64,000 nucleotides of DNA from Naasia sp. SYSU D00057 (GTDB lineage: Bacteria > Actinomycetota > Actinomycetes > Actinomycetales > Microbacteriaceae), in assembly GCF_017916505.1 (NCBI RefSeq), contig NZ_JAFMSZ010000001.1, forward strand, positions 682,001 through 746,000, read 5' to 3'. This document shows positions 57,469 to 64,000 of this stretch, one piece after another. Position numbers and translations under genes: made by a program. The stretch's first letter is position 1. The number at the start of each line of letters is the position of its first letter. The notes beneath the pieces are model-generated. The model was not told the DNA's origin and did not search any database. It saw only the letters and a program-made list of their open reading frames with translations.

Positions 57469-58929
57469 TCGCTCGGCGAGCAGCGCCTCGCAGCTGCGGA
57501 TGACCACCCGGCAGACCTCGACGGTCGCCCGGTCCGCGAGCGGGCTCTCGGCCAGTCGCCGCCACCGCTGCAGCGCCTCCCGGGCGGCCGGCCCGACCGC
57601 ATCGGCCGGTGCGTCCTCCGGCAGCGCGAGCCGCTGACCTGCGGACACGCCCTCGCCGCCGAGGAGGCGCTCGGCGTCGGCGGCGCGCTCGCGGGGCAGG
57701 GCGACGGTGCCGGTGCGGAGCGCGGCGAGGAGCCGCAGCTCCGCGAGCCCGTGGGCGCGGGCCGTCAGCCGCTCGAGGACCGCCGCCACGGCGTCGGAGT
57801 CGGGCGCGGGCCGCTCCCGGAGCAGCGTCTCCACGCCGAGGACGGCGTTCCGCGCCTTCAGCTCGGCGGCGCGCGCCGTGAACTGGTCGCCGAGGAGGCG
57901 CAGCAGCGCGTCGAGGCCGCTGCGGCGGGCGAGCTCGTGCGCGAGCGGCGTGGGCTCTGTCACTCCGGAGCGCAGCAGCACGGCGGCGAGGCGGATGCCG
58001 AACAGGCCGAAGCGGTCTAGCAGCGACTGGCGCGCCTGTGGCGTCGTCCGCAGCGCGGGATCCGCGCGCACGAACCGGTCGGCCGAGACGAGGAGCCGCT
58101 CCCGCGCGTCACGGTCGAGTCCGGCGACCTCGGACAGGGCTGCGAACTCCGCCTGGCTGAGCGTCCGCGCCCCCTGCGCGAGGAGCCCCGCCACGGGCAC
58201 GACAGCGAGGGCCAGCGCCCGCAGGCCGCCGTCGCGGCGGTACCGGTCCGCGACCGTGCGGGCCGACACCAGAGCGTCGATGCGTCCCGCGCCGATCTCG
58301 TCGGCACGGGAGAGCACGGCGAGCGAGTTGACCGTGCCCGAGCGGCCGGCGGCGGTGTCGCGGAACGACTCGAGGAACTGCAGGTCGGTCGCGTGCAGAT
58401 GACGCAGCAGGTAGACGACGGCGTCCGCCTCCGACGGCGTGTCCTCGGGCAGGAGGAAGCGCATCGACCGCTCCGACACCTCGGTCGACAGGGAGCCGAT
58501 GCCGGGGGTGTCGATGAGGGTCAGCGCCCGGAGGCCGGCGGCCGGCCAGTCGACGACGAGGCGCGCCACCTCCTCGGGCGGCGTGCCGCCGAGCTCGAGC
58601 GCGAGGCGGCCGTCGGTGCGGCGCACCGGCAGGGACCGCGGCTCCCCGGCGACGGGCACGAGCGTGACACGGGGCGTGTGTCCGTAGCGGTACCAGGTGA
58701 CGACGCGGGTGCACTCCCCCGCATCCGTCGGCGCGATCTCCTCGCCGATGATCGCGTTGAGGAGCGTCGACTTGCCCGCCTTGACCATGCCCGCCAAGGC
58801 GACGCGGAGCGGCTCCTGCAGCCGGGCCCGGTAGCCGCGGAGAGTTGCGACGGCCGCCGGGTCGGAGGCGTACGCCTCGAGCGCCCTGTCGACCAGGGCG
58901 AGCGCGCCGGCGAGGGCGTCGTCGGTCAC
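57427..58929 (-). CDS. iniC: Dynamin-like GTPase, IniC-like
   Basis: This is a 500-residue protein with a GTPase domain: the P-loop GMVKAGKST (Gly47-Thr55), G2 threonine CTRVVTWY, G3 LIDTPGIGS near 140, and a G4 region LSRADEIG (Ser-Arg-Ala-Asp, not the usual NKxD/TKxD). It lacks a clear C-terminal membrane segment and is smaller than its partner, as in the mycobacterial IniA/IniC pair. It starts 4 bases inside the end of the upstream gene (58926), so it is coupled. The last 42 bases overlap the convergent gene. Bacterial dynamins remodel or protect membranes; the mycobacterial pair responds to cell-wall drugs. Confidence 0.88.
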   Translation of the reverse strand: MTDDALAGALALVDRALEAYASDPAAVATLRGYRARLQEPLRVALAGMVKAGKSTLLNAIIGEEIAPTDAGECTRVVTWYRYGHTPRVTLVPVAGEPRSLPVRRTDGRLALELGGTPPEEVARLVVDWPAAGLRALTLIDTPGIGSLSTEVSERSMRFLLPEDTPSEADAVVYLLRHLHATDLQFLESFRDTAAGRSGTVNSLAVLSRADEIGAGRIDALVSARTVADRYRRDGGLRALALAVVPVAGLLAQGARTLSQAEFAALSEVAGLDRDARERLLVSADRFVRADPALRTTPQARQSLLDRFGLFGIRLAAVLLRSGVTEPTPLAHELARRSGLDALLRLLGDQFTARAAELKARNAVLGVETLLRERPAPDSDAVAAVLERLTARAHGLAELRLLAALRTGTVALPRERAADAERLLGGEGVSAGQRLALPEDAPADAVGPAAREALQRWRRLAESPLADRATVEVCRVVIRSCEALLAERSAPLTPGLVLTGD

Positions 58930-60749
58930 GCGGCCGCCGTCCGGGCAGCGGGGGCCGGCTCCCCCGGCACCTGCGCCCGCAGCGCCTCGACCTTCTTGAG
59001 CTCGGCTCGCAGCTCCCGGACCCGCTTCTCGCGCTCAGCGGCGTAGAGGTTCACCGACTTCTGGGCCGCGAGCACGGACGCCCCGAGCGAGCGGTGGTGC
59101 TCGTCGGCGATCGCGGTGAAGTGGTCGCGGGTGGCGCGCTGCACGAGCCGCAGCCGGTCCCGCAGCTGCTTGCCCACCTGGAAGATCACCTCGTCGAGCT
59201 GCTTGTGGATGAGGCTCTTCGCCTCGCTCTGCCGCTTCTTCAGCCGCGCCTCGCGGTCGTCCTTGTAGGCCTTGCGGCCGAGCACGAGGCCGGCGGCGAG
59301 CGAGAACGGGTTGATGAGGCTCATGCCGACGATGCTCGTCACGAGGCCGACCATGAGGACGCCGCCGTACGACCCGCGCATCCCGATGAGCACCTTCTGC
59401 ATCGCGCCGGGCTGCCCGATGTCGAGCGCGGGCACGGACTCGACCGGCGCGAGGACGCTGTCGATGCTCTCCGCCGCCAGGGTGGGCAGCGGCACCTCGC
59501 CCTGGCTGAAGTGCTCGGCCACCTGCTCCGACAGCCAGCGTGCCCGCTCGTCCGTCCACACGAACGTGTCGGACACCGCAGCGGTCACACGCTGCTCGAG
59601 CCACTCCATCAGCTGGTCCCACGCCGGCCCGGGATCGCCCTCGTCGATCGCCGCATCCGCGTCGCGCTGGATGGCGCGCATCCGGTCGCGGAGGTCGTGC
59701 TCCAGGTCGGAGATGAGGTCGGCGACTCCGTCGTTGAGCGTCAGCTGCCAGCGTGACGTGCGCCGGCGCAGCTCGTCGGTGCGCTCCTTGGCCGCCTCCA
59801 GCTCGGCGACCACCTGCGGGGTGGTCGACGGATGCAGCAGCGCGCTGAGCTCGGTCTGCAGCGCGAGGCTCAGGTGCTCGGTGACCGAGACGAGGTCGTG
59901 CGCGACCGCCCGCCGCTGCAGCGCCTCCGCATGGCCGAGGACCTCCGAGCGCAGGTAGGTGACGAGCTCCGGGAAGCCCGACTCCGCGTTGAGCTCCCGG
60001 TCGCTCAGCCGCGCGGCCTGCATGCGCAGCTCGGACGAGACCGCGAAGAGGGGGATGCCGGGCTGGATGCGGTCGAGGTGGCCGCGGTCGAGGTCCGCGA
60101 TCTGCCGCCAGTGCGGGTACAGGTCGGTCTTCGTGAGGACGGCGGCGACGGTCGGGCAGACGCGGAGCGCCTGGCGGAGGAACTGCATCTCCGGCTCCGT
60201 GTACTCCTGCGACGCGTCCGACACGAGCAGCATCGCGTCCGCCATCGGCAGGGCGCCGAGCGTCGTCAGCGAGTGCGCGGAGTCGAGACCCCCGACCCCG
60301 GGCGAGTCGACGAGGGTGAGCCCGCCGGCCAGCAGCTTGCGGGGCAGGAACACCTCCGCCGCCACGAGCCCGCGCCGGTTGCCCGGGTTGCCCCGCTCGG
60401 AGACCTCCTCGGCCAGGCCGTCGAGCTCGACGGGCCGTCGCTCCAGCACCGGCTCGGCCTCGCTGCTGCCCTCCTTCGGCACCACGATGCGGGCGGACGC
60501 GGGATCGCCGTAGCGGACCACCGTGGGCACCGCCGTCGCGATGTCGTCGTCGACCGGGCAGACCGGCGTCCCCACCAGCGCGTTGATCAGCCGGCTCTTG
60601 CCCTGCTTGAACTCGCCGACGACGATCACGCGGATCGTCGGCTCCGCGAGCCGCTCCCTCGTCTGCTCCAGCCGGCGGCGCAGATCGCCCCGGTCCCCGG
60701 CAGCGGCCAGCTCGATGCCCTGCGCGACCAGGTCGGCCAATCGGACCAC
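58926..60749 (-). CDS. iniA: Dynamin-like GTPase, IniA-like
   Basis: This is a 607-residue dynamin-family protein. Its GTPase has the P-loop VGEFKQGKSRLINALVG (Lys51, Ser52), the G2 Thr in DDDIATAVPT, G3 LVDSPGVGG and G4 LTKTD. A long helical trunk includes hydrophobic tips GSYGGVLMVGLVTSIVGMSL and INPFSLAAGLVLG near 465-495, the likely membrane-insertion paddle, and a C-terminal coiled coil. GAGGGAGA precedes the GTG at 60749. It sits between the iniB-like and iniC-like genes in the same order as in mycobacteria. The iniB stop is 130 bases upstream, so co-transcription is likely. Confidence 0.9.
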   Translation of the reverse strand: MVRLADLVAQGIELAAAGDRGDLRRRLEQTRERLAEPTIRVIVVGEFKQGKSRLINALVGTPVCPVDDDIATAVPTVVRYGDPASARIVVPKEGSSEAEPVLERRPVELDGLAEEVSERGNPGNRRGLVAAEVFLPRKLLAGGLTLVDSPGVGGLDSAHSLTTLGALPMADAMLLVSDASQEYTEPEMQFLRQALRVCPTVAAVLTKTDLYPHWRQIADLDRGHLDRIQPGIPLFAVSSELRMQAARLSDRELNAESGFPELVTYLRSEVLGHAEALQRRAVAHDLVSVTEHLSLALQTELSALLHPSTTPQVVAELEAAKERTDELRRRTSRWQLTLNDGVADLISDLEHDLRDRMRAIQRDADAAIDEGDPGPAWDQLMEWLEQRVTAAVSDTFVWTDERARWLSEQVAEHFSQGEVPLPTLAAESIDSVLAPVESVPALDIGQPGAMQKVLIGMRGSYGGVLMVGLVTSIVGMSLINPFSLAAGLVLGRKAYKDDREARLKKRQSEAKSLIHKQLDEVIFQVGKQLRDRLRLVQRATRDHFTAIADEHHRSLGASVLAAQKSVNLYAAEREKRVRELRAELKKVEALRAQVPGEPAPAARTAAA

Positions 60750-60878
60750 GTCGTCTCCCTCGACCTCGGGTTCCCATCCTGCACAAACAGAGGTCGAGCA
60801 GGAAGTGGGTGGCTTCCTGCTCGACCTCGGGAGCGCGGCGTTCGGGTCGCCGCGCCCCCTGTTGGGTGGCGGCCGGGT

Positions 60879-62003
60879 CTAGAGGGCGGCGTCCTCCTCG
60901 ACGACATCGACGTCGAGGTCGGTGTCGTTGTGGGCGACGACGGTGGAGTCCTCGATGTTCGTGAACTCCGCCTCGATGTCGTCGATCGCGACGTCGGTGT
61001 TCGTGGAGTTGTCGTTGAACGAGTCGTCGAGCTCGACGTCCGTCTCGGTCTCGTTGAAGGAGTCGTCCACGTCCACGTCCACGTCGGTGTTGATCGAGTT
61101 GTCCGTGTCGGAGTTGTCCGTGACCGAGTTGTCGGAGTTGTCCGTCGTCGAGTTGTCGGAGTTGTCCTGGAACGAGTCGTCGATGTCGACGTCGGTGGAG
61201 TTGTCGGAGTTGTCCTGGAACGAGTCGTCGATGTCGACGTCCACGTCGGTGGAGTTGTCCGAGTTGTCCGTCGTGGAGTTGTCGGAGTTGTCCGAGTTGT
61301 CGTTGAGCGAGCCGTTCAGCGAGTCGTCCAGGTTCACCGAGTTGTCGACCGAGTTGTCGCTGTTGTCGGAGTTGTCGGAGTTGTCCTGGAACGAGTCCTC
61401 GATGTCGACGTCGATGTCGGTGTTGCCGACGTTGATGTCCTCGCCCGCACTGATGTTCGTCGAGTTGTCGGTCGAGTTGTCGACGGCCGCGTCGTCGCCG
61501 GCAGCGGCGGCGCCGTCCCCGGAGGCGACGATCGTCTCGTTGTCGAACAGCTGGGTGACGTCTCCGTCGGCCCAGATGTTCTGGTTCACGGACTGGTCGA
61601 CGATGGTGTCCCGGTCGTCGAGGCTCGTGTACGAGAAGTTGTTGACGACGTGGGTGAGCTGGTGCACCGCCGGCGGGAGCGGGGTCTCCGCGACGGTCGC
61701 GCCGGAGCCGGAGCCGCCGCCGGACCCGCCGGAGCCGCCCGAGGATCCGTTCGAGCCGGAGTAGTGGCTGTCTCCGCCGCTGACCTCGTTGCCGCCCGTG
61801 TCGTAGTCGCGGCCGCCGACGTGGGCGTCGACCGGGGCGTAGTCGAGGACGACCGGCATCACGGCGTCGACGTCGTCGGTCGTGATGTCGCCGAGGCCGT
61901 GCTCGTCGAGGACGCCCTGCGGGTCGTCGAGGAACTCCTCGGCGGCCTTCGGGTCCTTGAGGAGGTGCATGAGGAAGTCGAGCAGAAGCTGGGTGATGGA
62001 CAT
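60879..62003 (-). CDS. iniB: IniB-like protein with acidic Asn/Asp/Ser repeats
   Basis: This is a 374-residue protein. The N-terminus MSITQLLLDFLMHLLKDPKA followed by EEFLDDPQGVLDEHGLGDIT matches the IniB N-terminal domain. From about residue 95 there is a Gly/Ser-rich linker, and from about 180 to 350 a very acidic tail of DNSDNS units interspersed with DVDIDDSFQDNSDNS blocks, strongly biased to Asn, Asp, Ser and Thr. There is no signal peptide or membrane segment. GGGAGCC lies 11 bases before the ATG at 62003; an upstream extension to 62165 would include tandem repeat codons and is unlikely. It is first of the iniB-iniA-iniC-like set. The repeats may form an elongated or phase-separating chain; that is inference. 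Confidence 0.85.
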   Translation of the reverse strand: MSITQLLLDFLMHLLKDPKAAEEFLDDPQGVLDEHGLGDITTDDVDAVMPVVLDYAPVDAHVGGRDYDTGGNEVSGGDSHYSGSNGSSGGSGGSGGGSGSGATVAETPLPPAVHQLTHVVNNFSYTSLDDRDTIVDQSVNQNIWADGDVTQLFDNETIVASGDGAAAAGDDAAVDNSTDNSTNISAGEDINVGNTDIDVDIEDSFQDNSDNSDNSDNSVDNSVNLDDSLNGSLNDNSDNSDNSTTDNSDNSTDVDVDIDDSFQDNSDNSTDVDIDDSFQDNSDNSTTDNSDNSVTDNSDTDNSINTDVDVDVDDSFNETETDVELDDSFNDNSTNTDVAIDDIEAEFTNIEDSTVVAHNDTDLDVDVVEEDAAL

Positions 62004-62334
62004 TGTCGGGTGGCTCCCTTTGGGTTGTCGGGGCGTCGGGATGGAGTTGGGTTGCGGGTGTTGCTGTTCCGGGAGGGGTGTTGCTATTCGGGTGGGTGTT
62101 GCACTTCGGGTGGGTGTTGCACTTCGGGTGGGTGTTGCACTTCGGGTCTCCGGTGAACCGGACACCTGACGGTAGGCCGGGGTCTTCTCGCGCTACATCC
62201 GCGATCCGCCCCCTACCGGCCGGCGAGGGGATGGGGATCGGGCTCACCCCCCGTTAGGGGGGAAGGGTCGCAGAACCGCTCTTCCTCGGCTCGCGGGCGC
62301 GGCGAAGCCGCTCGTCCTCGTGCGAGGGCGAGGG
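62004..62334. other. Leader and promoter region of iniB
   Basis: These 331 bases hold the 18-bp tandem repeats listed next and a GC-rich, G-run segment near 62225-62270. No other gene is seen; the regulator gene ends at 62335. Confidence 0.75.
62060..62154. repeat. 18-bp tandem repeats in the iniB leader
   Basis: On the plus strand the unit is GTTGCACTTCGGGTGGGT. Three near-identical copies have their GCAC core at 62101, 62119 and 62137; a variant with GCTA is at 62083 and a 20-base variant at 62063. On the minus strand the common word is GCAACACCC. The period equals six codons. Confidence 0.9.
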
Positions 62335-64000
62335 TCAGGCCCGCTCGTCCTCGGCCTCGAGGGCCAGGCGCAGCTGGGCGAGGAGCTCCGATCGGGTGCT
62401 CGCCTCGAGGCGCGAGCGCATGCGGGCGATGTGGTGCTCCACCGTCCGGGGCGAGATGAAGATGGCCTCGCCGATCTCGCGGTAGTTCTTGCCCTCGAGC
62501 ACCAGGCGGGCCACCTCGCGCTCGCGGGGGCTCAGCACGGCGTCCCCTCCCCGCCGGGGCTCCTCGCCGGAAGGCGCCGCGGGGGCCGGTGCCGGCCCGG
62601 CGACGGCGGGGACCGGGCCCGGATCAGCGCCGTGGTGCAGGTCCCGTGCGCACGCGAGCAGCCGCGCGATGTCGCGCCGGTCCTCCGAGTGCGCGGCCGC
62701 GTGGCCCGCGAGCCTCGAGCCGTCCCATGCCAGGCCGACGGTCGCGAGGGCGCGAGCGGCCGATTCGACCGTCGGCGCCTCGAAGCGGCCGGCGAGGACC
62801 GACATCCAGGCCCGGCCCGCCGTCGCGAGGACGGCGGCGGGGCGGCTGTGCTCGGCGGCGCGGACGAGGGCGGCCGCGTGCGGCGCGACGTCGGAGGGAC
62901 GGTCGGTGAGGATCGCGGCCCGGACCGCCGACCAGTGCAGCGGCACCGCCCAGAGCGGCGGACTGCCGAGCCGCTCGAGCAGGGTCCACGCCTCGGCGAC
63001 ATGCGCCTCCACGCGAGCCGAATCGTGCAGGCGCGCGGCCGCGACGGCGAGCTCACCGACCGGCAGGAGGCTGAAGAGGTCGACCGGCAGGTGCAGGACC
63101 GTCTCCCGAGCCCGCTGCCAGCTCCGGACGAGCGCGGCCAGGTCGTCCGCGCGGCGGGCGAGGCCGACCTCGAGCGCGCGGAGCAGCAGCTCGTCGCGCG
63201 GGGCGATGCCCCGCTGCCCCTCCTGCGCCTCGGAGATCGCCGCTCGGGCGCGCTCGGGGCGCTCCCCCTGCATGGCCGTCCAGGCGCGCAGCAGCAGCAG
63301 GCGGGACCGCGCCGGGGCTCCGCCCTGATTAGCGGCGATCGCGGTGTCGAGCACCGACTCGGCGATCGCCAGGTCTCCGGCGTGCAGCGCGGCGAGGGCG
63401 GCGACCGAGGCCGGCAGCTCCGGCATCGGCAGCGTCAGACCCGACGCGTTCATCATGTCGGAGGCGCGCACCAGCGCCGGCAGCGCGCCGGCCGACGACG
63501 GGGCGAGGGAGGCGCGAAGGCCCTGCTCGAGCAGCGCGGCGGCCACCGTGTGCAGGGCCGGGGAGCCGGACGGATCGGGCGGCGTCTCCGCCGCCCTCTC
63601 CCCCGCCGCCAGAGCCGCGACCGCGGCGAGGGGCGCCGACGGGCCGAGGCTCCGGCCGCCCAGCCAGCGGTAGGTCTCGGCGGCCCGCGTCCTCATCCCG
63701 CGCTCGGTCCAGAGGACCGCGGCGACGTTGGCCGCGCGCACGGCGTCGGGCGGATCCACCGCTGCGAACACCTCCTCGAGCAGGCGCCACGCCTCGTCGA
63801 CCTCGCCCGTCGCCCACAGCGCCTGGGCACGCCGGGCGGCGATGGGGAGGACGCCGGCGCCGGCGTCCAGCGCCTCGCGGTAGAGCGTAGCCGCCACCGA
63901 CGGCTGGGTGGCGAGGAGGTGGTCGGCGGAGTGCTCGAGCGCCTCGGCGACCCGGCGGTCCCGGACGCCCGCCCGCGCGAGCGACTCCGCGAGGGGCGCG
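62335..64000 (-). CDS. LuxR/MalT-like regulator upstream of iniB, partial
   Basis: The frame is open to the right edge of the window (555 codons seen, N-terminus missing). The visible part is a tetratricopeptide/MalT-like helical region (e.g. EALDAGAGVLPIAARRAQAL, GSPPLWAVPLHWSAVRAAIL) of about 450 residues, ending in a LuxR HTH: LSPREREVARLVLEGKNYRE, IGEAIFISPRTVEHHIARMR and LEASTRSELLAQLRLALEA. The missing part would be expected to hold the AAA/NACHT ATPase. In mycobacteria a large LuxR-type activator (IniR) lies next to iniBAC (from memory). Here it is on the same strand, upstream of iniB, so it probably controls it. Confidence 0.85.
   Translation of the reverse strand, partial: APLAESLARAGVRDRRVAEALEHSADHLLATQPSVAATLYREALDAGAGVLPIAARRAQALWATGEVDEAWRLLEEVFAAVDPPDAVRAANVAAVLWTERGMRTRAAETYRWLGGRSLGPSAPLAAVAALAAGERAAETPPDPSGSPALHTVAAALLEQGLRASLAPSSAGALPALVRASDMMNASGLTLPMPELPASVAALAALHAGDLAIAESVLDTAIAANQGGAPARSRLLLLRAWTAMQGERPERARAAISEAQEGQRGIAPRDELLLRALEVGLARRADDLAALVRSWQRARETVLHLPVDLFSLLPVGELAVAAARLHDSARVEAHVAEAWTLLERLGSPPLWAVPLHWSAVRAAILTDRPSDVAPHAAALVRAAEHSRPAAVLATAGRAWMSVLAGRFEAPTVESAARALATVGLAWDGSRLAGHAAAHSEDRRDIARLLACARDLHHGADPGPVPAVAGPAPAPAAPSGEEPRRGGDAVLSPREREVARLVLEGKNYREIGEAIFISPRTVEHHIARMRSRLEASTRSELLAQLRLALEAEDERA

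Noticed and set aside
62004-62165. Longer IniB-like protein starting at 62165
   Set aside because: The extra 54 residues would be made mostly of the 18-bp repeat (SATPTR units), and the conserved IniB N-terminus begins at 62003 with a ribosome site.
1-64000. tRNA genes, insertion sequences, prophage or a toxin-antitoxin defence island
   Set aside because: I saw no tRNA cloverleaf or TYC-loop consensus, no transposase or integrase motif and no recognisable defence gene. The dynamin pair is better explained by the ini-type cluster.

Overview
The window is high-GC actinobacterial DNA. The family is most likely Microbacteriaceae, judged from gene content and codon bias only. Genes are dense, and many appear to be leaderless: at least fourteen start codons lie 6 to 7 bases after a TANNNT-type -10 hexamer. 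There are no tRNA or rRNA genes, no CRISPR array, no transposase and no phage genes. Most long open frames antisense to the genes below are GC-driven shadows.

Positions 1 to about 30,300 form a conserved core related to the Mycobacterium tuberculosis pepB-dlaT-glnA1-glnE-glnA2-panB-rnpB neighbourhood (from memory). It holds a PAC2 protein (partial), leucyl aminopeptidase, lipoamide dehydrogenase, the 2-oxoacid dehydrogenase E2 and a predicted pseudokinase in the slot where lipB-lipA would be expected. Next come DUF4191, J-like and RDD membrane proteins, GlnA with a four-element GlnR box, a TAP-like lipoprotein hydrolase, a MerR/HEAT pair, a frameshifted acetyltransferase, a choline-sulfatase-like enzyme, GlnE, a GlnA2-type enzyme, NadE, an MFS exporter, PanB, polyphosphate glucokinase, an RlmA-like methyltransferase, RNase P RNA and a coiled-coil protein that has lost most zinc ligands. 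Several intergenic spaces here carry long hairpins or tandem repeats with shared words.

Positions 30,300 to 44,000 are mixed: an NCS1-like permease with a giant disordered N-terminus, an EamA transporter with a DUF72 protein, a phosphoribosyltransferase, a GH20 hexosaminidase, DUF2231 and SDR proteins, an ABC-2 exporter, a WYL regulator, a VOC protein, and a Rho_N protein.

Positions 44,000 to 57,500 look like a DosR/DevR-type stress module: two LuxR-type two-component systems, a CPBP membrane protein, four tandem-domain universal stress proteins, a GAF histidine kinase with its NarL-type regulator, and phosphoketolase. Copies of GGGAC-N4-GTCCC or one-mismatch versions sit in promoter regions of the universal stress genes and the kinase. 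The kinase's first GAF domain aligns with DosS but has Leu where I recall the heme-ligand His.

Positions 57,400 to 64,000 hold a minus-strand iniR-iniB-iniA-iniC-like cluster: a LuxR-type regulator (cut by the window end), an IniB-like protein with a long Asn/Asp/Ser repeat tail, and two dynamin-like GTPases. The iniB leader carries 18-bp tandem repeats.
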